Positions 35,843-45,005 of a stretch of 64,000 bases of DNA are shown piece after piece. Position 1 is the first letter of the stretch, and each line of letters begins with the position of its first letter. This stretch comes from an uncultured Muribaculum sp. (GTDB taxonomy: Bacteria > Bacteroidota > Bacteroidia > Bacteroidales > Muribaculaceae). Both the position numbers and the translations under genes were made by a program. The stretch lies in NCBI GenBank assembly GCA_910578785.1, contig CAJTSJ010000006.1, forward strand, positions 30,478 to 94,477. The letters run 5' to 3'. The notes beneath the pieces are model-generated. The model saw only the letters and a program-made list of their open reading frames with translations, made no database searches and was not told the origin of the DNA.

Positions 35843-35873
35843 ATTGTGAATTGAAAATTAAGTGTTACTTTTA
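35843..35873 (+). promoter_or_regulatory. Predicted promoter of the ara operon
   Basis: ATTG (35843-35846), 19-nt spacer, TACTTTTA (35866-35873; seven of eight to TAnnTTTG). The start point would be near 35879, with a leader of about 50 nt before araM. Confidence 0.5.
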
Positions 35874-35878
35874 CACTC
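35860..35878. promoter_or_regulatory. Predicted AraR operator 2, over the -7 element
   Basis: AAGTGTT-N5-TACACTC, matching operator 1 in 12 of the 14 arm positions. It covers the predicted -7 element, so binding would block RNA polymerase; arabinose would release it, as described for the AraR of B. thetaiotaomicron. Confidence 0.65.
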
Positions 35879-35927
35879 AACGAACAAACTTAATACCCAT
35901 AATTAAACAAAACTAACCAGAATTATC

Positions 35928-37085
35928 ATGAACTACTGGAAGTCACTCGCCCTCATTTCGGGCATGACACTTACCCTAAGTGCATGCGGCAATCAGAAGA
36001 ATGCCGAACCCCAGTTAACTGATTCAGGTCTTAACCCCGCAGACTTCGTAACTGAATTCGACGGCAAGACCACAGGCCTCTACACCCTCAAGAATGCCAA
36101 CGGCATGGAAGTATGCATCACCAACTTCGGCGGCCGCATCGTTTCCATAATGGCCCCGGACCGCGACGGCAAATTCCATGATGTCGTTCTCGGATTCGAC
36201 AGCATCTCCGACTATCTTCCCCAGAACCATGCAAGCGACTTCGGCGCCGCAATCGGCCGCTACGCCAACCGCATCAACAAGGGCAAAATTGTACTCGACG
36301 GCGACACGATCCAGCTTCCCAGAAACAACTTCGGACACTGTCTGCACGGTGGTCCCAGAGGTTGGCAGTATAAAGTATACGACGTGACTGAAGCAAACGA
36401 CAGCTCCGTGACTCTGACACTGCTCTCACCCGACGGCGACAGCAACTTCCCCGGCAACCTTACTGCTACAGTGAAGTACACCCTCACTCCGGACAACGCC
36501 CTCGACATCGCCTACAGCGCTACTACGGACAAGAAGACTGTCATCAACATGACTAACCACTCTTACTTCAACCTCAACGGAGACCCCTCTAAGCCCATCA
36601 CCGACAACATCCTTTATGTATACGCCGACAGCTATACTCCCGTCGACAGCACATACATGACCACCGGTGAAATCGCCGCCGTAGCCGGAACTCCCATGGA
36701 CTTCACCACTCCCAAGAGCGTTGGCCAGGATATCACCAACTTCGAGTTCATCCAGCTCAAGTACGGCAACGGTTACGACCACAACTGGGTACTCAACACT
36801 GCCGGCGACGACACTCAGGTAGCCGCCAAGCTCGTTTCGCCCGAAACCGGAATCTCGCTTGAAGTGCTCACCGACGAACCCGGCATCCAGGTTTATTCAG
36901 GCAACTTCCTTGACGGTACAGTGACCGGCAAAAAAGGCAAAGTCTACAACCAGCGCGCCGCCATCTGCCTTGAGACACAGCACTATCCCGACAGCCCCAA
37001 CAAGCCCGAATGGCCCTCTGTAGTGCTTGAACCCGGACAGACCTACAACAGCCATTGCGTATTCAAGTTCGGTGTTGAAAAGTAA
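35928..37085 (+). CDS. araM: Aldose 1-epimerase (mutarotase), lipoprotein
   Basis: Interconverts alpha and beta anomers of aldoses. 385 residues; lipoprotein signal with lipobox LSAC (Cys20), so the enzyme is placed outside the cytoplasm, in contrast to cytoplasmic GalM. Family motifs: ITNFGGRIVSI, GRYANRINKG, NNFGHCLHGGPRGW (with the conserved His), MTNHSYFNLNGD (catalytic His), and the C-terminal AICLETQHYPDSPN (catalytic Glu). First gene of the arabinose operon, where the B. thetaiotaomicron counterpart is called araM. It would supply the anomer preferred by the following symporter. Confidence 0.88.
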   Translation: MNYWKSLALISGMTLTLSACGNQKNAEPQLTDSGLNPADFVTEFDGKTTGLYTLKNANGMEVCITNFGGRIVSIMAPDRDGKFHDVVLGFDSISDYLPQNHASDFGAAIGRYANRINKGKIVLDGDTIQLPRNNFGHCLHGGPRGWQYKVYDVTEANDSSVTLTLLSPDGDSNFPGNLTATVKYTLTPDNALDIAYSATTDKKTVINMTNHSYFNLNGDPSKPITDNILYVYADSYTPVDSTYMTTGEIAAVAGTPMDFTTPKSVGQDITNFEFIQLKYGNGYDHNWVLNTAGDDTQVAAKLVSPETGISLEVLTDEPGIQVYSGNFLDGTVTGKKGKVYNQRAAICLETQHYPDSPNKPEWPSVVLEPGQTYNSHCVFKFGVEK

Positions 37086-37137
37086 ACTCTAAACTAAATA
37101 TAGTAATTCTTAACATCTTAAATCAAAAAACTAAATT

Positions 37138-38835
37138 ATGGCATTTTTGGATTGGGCCGTCATAGCCCTATTTTTCGTCGCGCTGATCGGCATCATCGTC
37201 TGGGTGATGCGCCAGAAGCAGAACAACGCGGAAGACTACTTCCTCGGCGGTAAGGATGCTACATGGATTGCCATCGGTGCATCAATCTTCGCCTCTAACA
37301 TCGGTTCAGAGCACCTCATCGGTCTGGCCGGTTCAGGAGCATCGAGCGGTATGGCCATGGCCCACTGGGAAATACAAGGATGGATGATCCTTATACTCGG
37401 CTGGGTATTCGTTCCCTTCTACTCCCGTTCTATGGTTATCACAATGCCTGAATTCCTGGAACGCCGCTACAATCCGGCTTCCCGCACAATTCTGTCAGTG
37501 ATATCTCTTATCAGCTACGTACTTACCAAGGTTGCAGTTACAGTTTATGCCGGCGGTCTCGTATTCCAGCAGGTGTTCGGCATCGAAACACTCTGGGGCA
37601 TCGACTTCTTCTGGATCGCAGCCATCGGTCTTGTCATCCTCACCGCCATCTACACCATCGTGGGCGGTATGAAATCTGTGCTTTACACTTCCGTGCTCCA
37701 GACACCGATTCTTCTTCTCGGCTCTGTAATCATCCTCGTTCTCGGTCTTAAGGAACTCGGAGGCTGGGACGAAATGATGAAAATCTGTTCGGCTGTTGAA
37801 GTAAACAACTACGGCGACACAATGACCAACCTCATACGCAACAACAACGACGCACAGTATCCATGGCTCGGAGCTTTGATTGGTTCGGCCGTAATCGGTT
37901 TCTGGTATTGGTGTACCGACCAGTTCATCGTTCAGCGCGTACTTTCAGGTAAGAACGAGAAAGAAGCCCGCCGCGGTACCATCTTCGGCGCTTATCTGAA
38001 GCTTCTCCCCGTATTCCTGTTCCTCATCCCCGGTATGATTGCATTCGCTCTTCACCAGAAGCTCGGCTCATTCCTGCCGATGCTTCCCGACGGAGTCACT
38101 CCCAACAGCGACGCGGCGTTCCCCACCCTGGTTGCCAAACTGCTTCCTGCCGGTGTGAAAGGTCTGATTGTCTGCGGTATCCTCGCCGCCCTCATGTCGT
38201 CACTGGCATCACTGTTCAACTCTTCAGCCGCACTCTTCACCATCGACTTCTATAAGCGATTCGCTCCGAACACCGAACCTAAGAAACTCGTTCGCATCGG
38301 TCAGGCCGCCACTGTAGTAATCGTGATTCTCGGTATCCTCTGGATTCCGGTTATGCGCTCTGTTGGCGACGTCCTTTACCTCTACCTTCAGGATGTGCAG
38401 TCAGTGCTCGCTCCGGGTATCGCCGCCGCCTTCCTTATCGGTATTCTCTGGAAACGCGCCACTGCGCTCGGCGGTATGTGGGCACTTCTGTCAGGCCTTA
38501 TCATCGGTCTTACCCGTCTCGGTGCCAAGATATACTACTCAAGCATGGGTATTGAACCCGGTTCGGTAGCTGACGCAAGCCTGTTCCAGCGTATATTCTT
38601 TGATGAAAACTGGCTCTTCTTCTGCGGATGGATGCTCGTATTCTGTCTTGCAGTCGGCGTAATCGTGTCATACTGCACCAAAGCTCCGGACCCCAACAAG
38701 ATCCGCGGTCTTGTGTTTGGCACTTCAACTCCCGAGCAGCGCGCCGAAACCCGCGCCAGCTGGAACAAGTGGGATGTCATCCACTCAATCATCATCCTCT
38801 GTATCACCGCCGCATTCTACTGGTACTTCTGGTAA
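37138..38835 (+). CDS. araP: Sodium:solute symporter, probable L-arabinose transporter
   Basis: 565 residues of the SSS family with about 14 membrane segments; N-terminal AEDYFLGGKDATWIAIGAS and GSEHLIGLAG are typical of SGLT-like sugar carriers, as is GFWYWCTDQFIVQRVLSGKN (shown by its core WYWCTDQFIVQR). Located between the mutarotase and AraR in an arabinose cluster, so arabinose is the likely substrate. Substrate assigned from context, not from residues. 52 nt after araM. Confidence 0.85.
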   Translation: MAFLDWAVIALFFVALIGIIVWVMRQKQNNAEDYFLGGKDATWIAIGASIFASNIGSEHLIGLAGSGASSGMAMAHWEIQGWMILILGWVFVPFYSRSMVITMPEFLERRYNPASRTILSVISLISYVLTKVAVTVYAGGLVFQQVFGIETLWGIDFFWIAAIGLVILTAIYTIVGGMKSVLYTSVLQTPILLLGSVIILVLGLKELGGWDEMMKICSAVEVNNYGDTMTNLIRNNNDAQYPWLGALIGSAVIGFWYWCTDQFIVQRVLSGKNEKEARRGTIFGAYLKLLPVFLFLIPGMIAFALHQKLGSFLPMLPDGVTPNSDAAFPTLVAKLLPAGVKGLIVCGILAALMSSLASLFNSSAALFTIDFYKRFAPNTEPKKLVRIGQAATVVIVILGILWIPVMRSVGDVLYLYLQDVQSVLAPGIAAAFLIGILWKRATALGGMWALLSGLIIGLTRLGAKIYYSSMGIEPGSVADASLFQRIFFDENWLFFCGWMLVFCLAVGVIVSYCTKAPDPNKIRGLVFGTSTPEQRAETRASWNKWDVIHSIIILCITAAFYWYFW

Positions 38836-38874
38836 AAAGCCCAAATACTTGACAGCGTATATAATTAATGTGTC

Positions 38875-39552
38875 ATGACTGAATTCTATAAAAACAATCC
38901 GCGCTTCTTCATAGGTGTAGACTGCATTATTTTCGGACTTAACAAAGGCGAACTGAGCATACTGCTCGCCAAACGCCAGTTTGAGCCGGAGAAAGGCAAA
39001 TGGTCGCTCATGGGAGGATTCGTCAAAGATGGCGAAAGCGTCGACGACGCCGCAAAGCGCGTGCTTGTCGAGCTTACAGGATTGGACGATGTCTACATGG
39101 AGCAAGTGGGAGCCTTCGGCGAAGTCGACCGAGACCCCGGCGAACGCGTAGTGTCCGTGGCATATTATGCGCTGATAAATTTCGACGAATATGACCGGTT
39201 AAAGGTGATGGAACACAATGCGCAATGGATCAGCATCAACGACATGCCTCCGTTGAGCTTCGACCATCCCCAGATGATAGCCAAAGCCCGTGAGCTCATG
39301 CGTCAGAAAGTGTCGCATGAGCCCATAGGGTTCAACCTGTTGCCGAAGCTGTTCACTCTGACCCAGCTGCAGAGCCTCCACGAGACCATTCTCGGCGAGC
39401 CTGTCGACAAGCGCAACTTCAGAAAGCGCATATCAGAGATGGACTGCATCGAAAAGACCGATCAAATCGACAAAACAGGATCGAGACGCGGCGCCGCCCT
39501 CTACAAATTCAACGACGGAGTCTACAAACGCGATCCTAAATTTAAAATCTAA
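38875..39552 (+). CDS. araR: AraR, Nudix-family (NrtR-like) arabinose repressor
   Basis: 225 residues: Nudix-fold sensor (about 1-150) and winged-helix DNA-binding part (about 155-225, LTQLQSLHETILGE, FRKRISEMDCI). The Nudix box (48-70) is degenerate: the expected REUxEE reads RVLVEL, leaving one of three catalytic glutamates (E66), which fits a ligand-binding regulator without hydrolase activity. This matches AraR of B. thetaiotaomicron, for which L-arabinose is the effector that releases DNA. It lies within the operon it would control, and two 19-bp inverted repeats at the operon promoter are candidate operators. Confidence 0.88.
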   Translation: MTEFYKNNPRFFIGVDCIIFGLNKGELSILLAKRQFEPEKGKWSLMGGFVKDGESVDDAAKRVLVELTGLDDVYMEQVGAFGEVDRDPGERVVSVAYYALINFDEYDRLKVMEHNAQWISINDMPPLSFDHPQMIAKARELMRQKVSHEPIGFNLLPKLFTLTQLQSLHETILGEPVDKRNFRKRISEMDCIEKTDQIDKTGSRRGAALYKFNDGVYKRDPKFKI

Positions 39553-39572
39553 CTCATCCAACTCAACAACCA

Positions 39573-40265
39573 ATGCTCGAAGAATTAAAAGAAAAAGTGT
39601 TTCACGCCAACCTTGATTTGGTAAAACACGGTCTCGTAATATTCACATGGGGCAACGTGTCAGGAATCGACCGCGAAACCGGTCTGGTAGTAATCAAACC
39701 GAGCGGCGTGGACTACGACACAATGAAAGTATCGGACATGGTGGTAGTGGACCTCGACGGCAATGTAGTCGAAGGCGACCTCCGTCCATCGTCGGACACT
39801 CCTACCCACCTTGCCATATACAAGGCATTTCCCGAAGTAGGCGGAGTGGTACACACCCACTCTACCTATGCAACAGCATGGGCACAGGCCGGAATCGACC
39901 TGCCAAACATCGGAACCACCCATGCCGACTACTTCCATCAGGCCATACCCTGCACTGCCGACATGACAGAAGAGGAAGTGAAAGGCCAGTATGAACTCGA
40001 GACCGGCAACGTAATCATCAAGCGCTTCGAAGGCATGAATCCCATGCACACTCCCGGCGTACTGGTGAAAAACCACGGTCCGTTTGCCTGGGGCAAAGAC
40101 CCGCATGATTCCGTTCACAACGCTGTCGTAATGGAGCAGGTAGCCAAAATGGCATTTGTGGCATACTCGGTCAATCCGTCCCTGACCATGAATCCACTTC
40201 TCATCGAGAAGCACTTCAACCGCAAGCATGGCCCGAACGCCTATTACGGACAGAAGAAAAAATAA
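39573..40265 (+). CDS. araD: L-ribulose-5-phosphate 4-epimerase
   Basis: Class II aldolase-family zinc enzyme giving D-xylulose 5-phosphate. 230 residues with NLDLVKHGLVIFTWGNVSG (substrate loop), KPSGVDYD, SSDTPTHLAIY, the zinc ligands in VVHTHSTYAT and VKNHGPFAWG, typical of AraD/UlaF/SgbE. Arabinose context favours AraD. 20 nt after araR; a 105-nt gap follows before araA. Confidence 0.92.
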   Translation: MLEELKEKVFHANLDLVKHGLVIFTWGNVSGIDRETGLVVIKPSGVDYDTMKVSDMVVVDLDGNVVEGDLRPSSDTPTHLAIYKAFPEVGGVVHTHSTYATAWAQAGIDLPNIGTTHADYFHQAIPCTADMTEEEVKGQYELETGNVIIKRFEGMNPMHTPGVLVKNHGPFAWGKDPHDSVHNAVVMEQVAKMAFVAYSVNPSLTMNPLLIEKHFNRKHGPNAYYGQKKK

Positions 40266-40370
40266 TCAATCTTAATATTTACTTACCTAACGATTGCCCG
40301 GCTATTCCATCAATTAAAAACATATTATAACCCTACGGAATAGACGACAATCCAACAAAAACTTAATGCA

Positions 40371-41903
40371 ATGAAAGCTTTTGAAAATTTAGAATTATGG
40401 TGGGTGACTGGCGCACAGTTGCTATATGGTGGTGACGCAGTAGTAGCAGTAGACGCTCACTCAAAAGAAATGGTTGAAGGACTTAACAACTCCGGAAATC
40501 TCCCTATAAAGGTTGTGTACAAAGGCACAGCCAACTCTTCCAAGGAAGTAGAGGCAGTGATGAAGGCCGCCAACAACGATGAAAAGTGTGTCGGCATCAT
40601 CACCTGGATGCATACTTTCTCTCCTGCAAAGATGTGGATCCACGGTCTGCAGCAGCTTAAGAAGCCCCTTCTTCACTTCCACACCCAGTACAACGCCGAA
40701 ATTCCCTGGGACACTATGGACATGGACTTCATGAACCTGAACCAGAGCGCACACGGCGACCGCGAATTCGGACATATCTGCGCACGCCTTAACGTACGCC
40801 GCAAAGTCGTTGTAGGCTACTGGAAGGACGAAGCTACCCAGAAGAAGATTGCCGTATGGTCGCGTGTAGCCGCGGCTTGGGCCGACAGCCAGGATATGCT
40901 CATCGTTCGTTTCGGCGACCAGATGAACAACGTTGCCGTTACCGACGGCGACAAGGTAGCGGCGGAAATGCAGCTTGGCTACCACGTTGACTACTGCCCC
41001 GTAAGCGCACTTATGGAATACTTCAAGAAAGTTAAGGACGAAGACGTAAAGGAACTCTTCAACACATATCTCGCCTCTTACGACTACGACCCCAAAATCG
41101 CTCAGGAAGGAACCGACGAATACAAGTCGGTATGGAACGCAGCCAAGGCTGAGCTCGCCATCCGTGCCTGCCTCGAGGACAAGGGAGCAAAGGGTTTCAC
41201 CACCAACTTCGACGACCTCGGCACCGACGACATCAACGACCCCAACTTCGTTGGTTTCGATCAGATTCCCGGACTCGCTTCTCAGCGCCTCATGGCTGAA
41301 GGCTACGGTTTCGGAGCAGAAGGCGACTGGAAGTCGGCGGCTCTCTACCGCACTCTCTGGGTCATGAACCAGGGACTTAACGGCGGCTGCTCATTCCTCG
41401 AAGACTACACCCTTAACTTCAACGGCGCAGAAAGCTCTATCCTTCAGGCCCACATGCTCGAAGTGTGCCCGCTCATCGCCGAACAGAAGCCCCGTCTGGA
41501 AGTGCACTTCCTCGGAATCGGTATCCGCAAGGCCCAGACTGCACGTCTGGTGTTCACATCAAAGCCCGGAAATGGCGTTACAGCTACCGTTGTCGACATG
41601 GGCAACCGTTTCCGCCTGATCGTAAACGACGTAGAGTGCATCAAGTCTAAGCCGCTTCCCAAACTCCCCGTGGCATCTGCCCTCTGGATTCCGATGCCCA
41701 ACTTCGAAATCGGCGCAGGCGCATGGATCATGGCAGGCGGTACACACCACAGCTGCTTCTCTTACGACATCACTCCCGAATACTGGGAAGACTACGCAGA
41801 GATGGCCGGCATCGAAATGGTTCGTATCGACAAAGACACCACCATGCAGAGCTTCAAGAAGGAGCTTCGCTACAACGACGTATATTACATGCTCAACAAG
41901 TAA
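40371..41903 (+). CDS. araA: L-arabinose isomerase
   Basis: Converts L-arabinose to L-ribulose with manganese. 510 residues (family about 500); TWMHTFSPAKMWI near the N-terminus, HTQYNAEIPW, MNLNQSAHGDREFG, and the metal/catalytic Glu and His in GEGDW-like and the AGGTHHSCFSYD C-terminal region. Codons are noticeably biased toward C-ending forms, as expected for a strongly expressed gene. Followed by araB after 12 nt. Confidence 0.95.
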   Translation: MKAFENLELWWVTGAQLLYGGDAVVAVDAHSKEMVEGLNNSGNLPIKVVYKGTANSSKEVEAVMKAANNDEKCVGIITWMHTFSPAKMWIHGLQQLKKPLLHFHTQYNAEIPWDTMDMDFMNLNQSAHGDREFGHICARLNVRRKVVVGYWKDEATQKKIAVWSRVAAAWADSQDMLIVRFGDQMNNVAVTDGDKVAAEMQLGYHVDYCPVSALMEYFKKVKDEDVKELFNTYLASYDYDPKIAQEGTDEYKSVWNAAKAELAIRACLEDKGAKGFTTNFDDLGTDDINDPNFVGFDQIPGLASQRLMAEGYGFGAEGDWKSAALYRTLWVMNQGLNGGCSFLEDYTLNFNGAESSILQAHMLEVCPLIAEQKPRLEVHFLGIGIRKAQTARLVFTSKPGNGVTATVVDMGNRFRLIVNDVECIKSKPLPKLPVASALWIPMPNFEIGAGAWIMAGGTHHSCFSYDITPEYWEDYAEMAGIEMVRIDKDTTMQSFKKELRYNDVYYMLNK

Positions 41904-41915
41904 TACGCCGTATCT

Positions 41916-43514
41916 ATGAATTCAGATCCTAAAAGCACTATAGAAGCAGGTAAAGCCATACTCGGTATCGAGTTTGGCTCTACCCGCATCAAAGCCGTCC
42001 TCATCGACGAGAACAACAATCCGATAGCACAGGGCAGCCACGAATGGGAAAACCAGCTTGTCGACGGACTGTGGACATACAGCACCGAAGCCATCTGGTT
42101 CGGACTCCAGGACTGCTACCGCGACTTGCGCGCAAACGTTCTGGCACAGTATGGAGTCGAGATTGAAAACCTCGCGGCAATAGGCATCAGCGCCATGATG
42201 CACGGCTACATGGCGTTTGACAAAGAACAGGAAATCCTTGTTCCGTTCCGCACATGGCGCAACACCAACACCGGACGCGCCGCCGCTGAGCTTTCCGAAC
42301 TCTTCGTCTACAACATTCCCTTGCGCTGGAGCATCTCGCACCTCTATCAGGCCATACTCAACGAAGAGCCGCACGTAAAGGACATCGACTTCCTGACGAC
42401 GCTTGCCGGATATATCCACTGGCAGCTCACGGGAGAGAAGGTGCTCGGTATCGGCGACGCATCGGGTATGCTCCCCATCGACCCCGAGACCAAGAACTAC
42501 TCGGCCGCAATGGTTGAGAAGTTTGACAATCTCGTGGCGCCCAAGGGATATCCCTGGAAGCTTACCGACATTCTTCCCAAAGTGCTCGTTGCAGGCGAAA
42601 AGGCAGGCATACTGACTGAAGACGGAGCCAACCGCCTCGACATATCCGGACATCTTAAGGGCGGAATACCCCTGTGTCCGCCGGAAGGAGATGCCGGAAC
42701 CGGCATGACCGCCACCAACGCCGTCAAGCAGCGCACAGGCAACGTGTCGGCCGGAACGTCGTCATTCTCAATGATTGTAATCGAGAAAGACCTCAGCAAG
42801 CCTTACGAAGTCATCGACATGGTGACTACCCCCGACGGAAGCCTTGTGGCCATGGTACACTGCAACAACTGTACTTCCGACCTCAATGCCTGGGTAGGTC
42901 TGTTCCGTGAATATACCGAACTTCTCGGTCTGCCTGTAGACATGAACGAAATCTACGGCAAGCTCTACAACAACGCGCTGAAGGGCGAGACCGACTGCGG
43001 TGGACTCATCTCGTACAACTACTTCTCCGGAGAACCCGTAACCGGACTCGACGAGGGACGTCCCCTGTTCGTGCGTTCGGTAAACGACAAATTCAATCTC
43101 GCCAACTTCATGCGCGCACACCTCTATGCATCGGTGGCCGTATTGAAGATCGGCAACGACATCCTCTTCAACGACGAAAAGATTAAGGTGGACCGAATCA
43201 CCGGCCACGGAGGTCTGTTCAAGACCAAGGGTGTAGGACAGCGTGTACTCGCCGCCGCCATCAACTCGCCGATTTCCGTCATGGAGACCGCCGGCGAAGG
43301 TGGTGCATGGGGTGTGGCTCTGCTGGCATCCTACCTCGTGAACAATGTTGACGAACGTTCGCTCGCCGACTTCCTCGACGTGCAGGTGTTCGCCGGAAAT
43401 ACCGGTGTCGAGATTGCCCCGACCGCAGAAGAAGTGGAAGGATTCAACAAGTATATCGAGACATACAAGAAGTGCCTCGATATCGAAAAAGCGGCAGTAA
43501 AATACAAGAATTAA
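41916..43514 (+). CDS. araB: L-ribulokinase (FGGY-family)
   Basis: 532 residues. N-terminal ATPase-fold motif LGIEFGSTRIKAVLID, a substrate/ATP block GISAMMHGYMAFD, GNVSAGTSSFSMIV and the C-terminal GHGGLFKTKGVGQR and GEGGAWGVALLA segments. The FGGY family contains xylulokinases and ribulokinases; gene position after araA and the Bacteroides counterpart argue for ribulokinase. Phosphorylates L-ribulose for AraD. A strong terminator follows. Confidence 0.88.
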   Translation: MNSDPKSTIEAGKAILGIEFGSTRIKAVLIDENNNPIAQGSHEWENQLVDGLWTYSTEAIWFGLQDCYRDLRANVLAQYGVEIENLAAIGISAMMHGYMAFDKEQEILVPFRTWRNTNTGRAAAELSELFVYNIPLRWSISHLYQAILNEEPHVKDIDFLTTLAGYIHWQLTGEKVLGIGDASGMLPIDPETKNYSAAMVEKFDNLVAPKGYPWKLTDILPKVLVAGEKAGILTEDGANRLDISGHLKGGIPLCPPEGDAGTGMTATNAVKQRTGNVSAGTSSFSMIVIEKDLSKPYEVIDMVTTPDGSLVAMVHCNNCTSDLNAWVGLFREYTELLGLPVDMNEIYGKLYNNALKGETDCGGLISYNYFSGEPVTGLDEGRPLFVRSVNDKFNLANFMRAHLYASVAVLKIGNDILFNDEKIKVDRITGHGGLFKTKGVGQRVLAAAINSPISVMETAGEGGAWGVALLASYLVNNVDERSLADFLDVQVFAGNTGVEIAPTAEEVEGFNKYIETYKKCLDIEKAAVKYKN

Positions 43515-43537
43515 CCACTGCTCCTTAAATATTCCGA

Positions 43538-43574
43538 GCACGGTCCTGTCAATTTGCCGGGACCGTGCATTTTT
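43538..43574 (+). terminator. Terminator of the arabinose operon
   Basis: GCACGGTCC (43538-43546) pairs with GGACCGTGC (43560-43568), 13-nt loop, then ATTTTT (43569-43574). Confidence 0.9.
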
Positions 43575-43663
43575 ATGAACAGACTTATGAACCCTACATC
43601 AGGCGCAATCGTTTAGTGGGTGTGAACATACGCAATTTTAACCGGATTTTTCATGAAATTTCG

Positions 43664-43671
43664 TAACTTTG
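43664..43671 (+). promoter_or_regulatory. -7 element upstream of the glycosyltransferase gene
   Basis: TAACTTTG, exact TAnnTTTG, 26 bases before the GTG start at 43698. No clear -33 partner. Confidence 0.45.
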
Positions 43672-43697
43672 TAACAAATTGTTAAAACCATACCCGA

Positions 43698-44885
43698 GTG
43701 CTATATTTCGTCAATTCACTAACAGCATCGTCATATCTCCTCGCGGCCGTAGCGTCGCTGTGCGCCCTCACGGCTCTGTTTCTCACATTCCGTTACGTGA
43801 GCCGGGTCACAAATCTGGTAAAAAGGCAGAATAGCGAAGAGCCCGATTCAAACGACGCCTGGCCCGACGTATCGATTGTCGTCTACACCTACAACGACGC
43901 CGAAGGCCTGTCGGAACTGCTCCCTACGCTCATCAACCAGGATTATCCGGGAGTATATGAAATAATAGTCGTGAACGACGGCGCAGACTTGGCCACCGAC
44001 GAGCTCCTCACAGCTCTTGAAAAGGAGCATACCGGACTCTACCACACGTTCACGCCACGCGACACAAGCAACCTCTCTCGCAAAAAGCTCGCGCTTATGC
44101 TCGGCATCAAAGCCGCCAAGCACGATATAATGCACCTGATCACGTCGGAAAGCCGCATACCTTCCGACAACTGGCTAAAGCTCATGACCCGGCACTTTAT
44201 GGAACCCGGCACTCAGGTAGTCATCGGATATGCATACCCCGATCCGGAATGCGACACAGAACCCGGCCACGACATGCGCATGCACGACCACTTGATTGAA
44301 GGAGTACACTATCTAAGCGCGGCCATCAACGGCCGCACATACCGCGGCGACGGCGACAACCTGTCGTACCGCAGGTCGTTGTTCTTCGACAACAAGGGTT
44401 TCAGCGGCTCGCTTCAGCTGGCTTACGGCGACGACGACGTGTTCATATCCGACGTGGCCACACCGACCAACACCAAAGTGGAGATAGCGTCCGACTCACA
44501 GGTGTCCACCGTCACCGAAGACCCCAAAAAACGCTTTCGCCATAAAAAGTCGCGCTACAGCTTTACCTCGAAATTTGGCAAACAGAACAGACTCCGCATG
44601 TATTCATTCATATCGGCAATGCAGTGGACATGGCTCATCACAACCCTTGTGTCGATATGCCTCTCCCCGCTTAACCCCATAATATGGGCCATCAACGCCG
44701 TCGTCGGAGCCGGACTGTGGATTCCTACCGTGCTGATTTGGAGAAAAGCCGCGGAAGCACTTCATGCGCCAAAGTTCAGCATATCGGTGCCGGCAACGCT
44801 AATGATGCGCCCGTTGCGCAATCTGAACTACCGCCTACACAATCACGACTCCCCGGAACCCCGCTTCACGTGGGAGACTATTTAG
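43698..44885 (+). CDS. Glycosyltransferase family 2, membrane-bound
   Basis: 395 residues, GTG start. Membrane segment at about 8-30, then a GT-A domain: VSIVVYTYNDAEGL (nucleotide-sugar site), IIVVNDGA (DXD region), and a QXXRW-like area replaced by KKRFRHKKSRY, then two further membrane segments near the C-terminus (about 315-355). It resembles GT2 enzymes that elongate or process surface glycans. Sugar unknown. Own promoter; stands just upstream of the polysaccharide export gene but 120 nt apart. Confidence 0.85.
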   Translation: MLYFVNSLTASSYLLAAVASLCALTALFLTFRYVSRVTNLVKRQNSEEPDSNDAWPDVSIVVYTYNDAEGLSELLPTLINQDYPGVYEIIVVNDGADLATDELLTALEKEHTGLYHTFTPRDTSNLSRKKLALMLGIKAAKHDIMHLITSESRIPSDNWLKLMTRHFMEPGTQVVIGYAYPDPECDTEPGHDMRMHDHLIEGVHYLSAAINGRTYRGDGDNLSYRRSLFFDNKGFSGSLQLAYGDDDVFISDVATPTNTKVEIASDSQVSTVTEDPKKRFRHKKSRYSFTSKFGKQNRLRMYSFISAMQWTWLITTLVSICLSPLNPIIWAINAVVGAGLWIPTVLIWRKAAEALHAPKFSISVPATLMMRPLRNLNYRLHNHDSPEPRFTWETI

Positions 44886-45005
44886 CACTGTCAACAGCCT
44901 CTGCCGGCATATTCAATTTATCGACAGTCTTTACATAATAAAGCAATGTGAAGATACGTTATAAAATTGATTTGCATCATTATCACAAATCGGACATTAA
45001 GAGTT

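Noticed and set aside
40296..40350. CTATTCC/GGAATAG inverted repeat before araA
   Set aside because: Seven pairs with a wide spacer in an AT-rich region; unrelated to the AAGTGT operators and may be chance.
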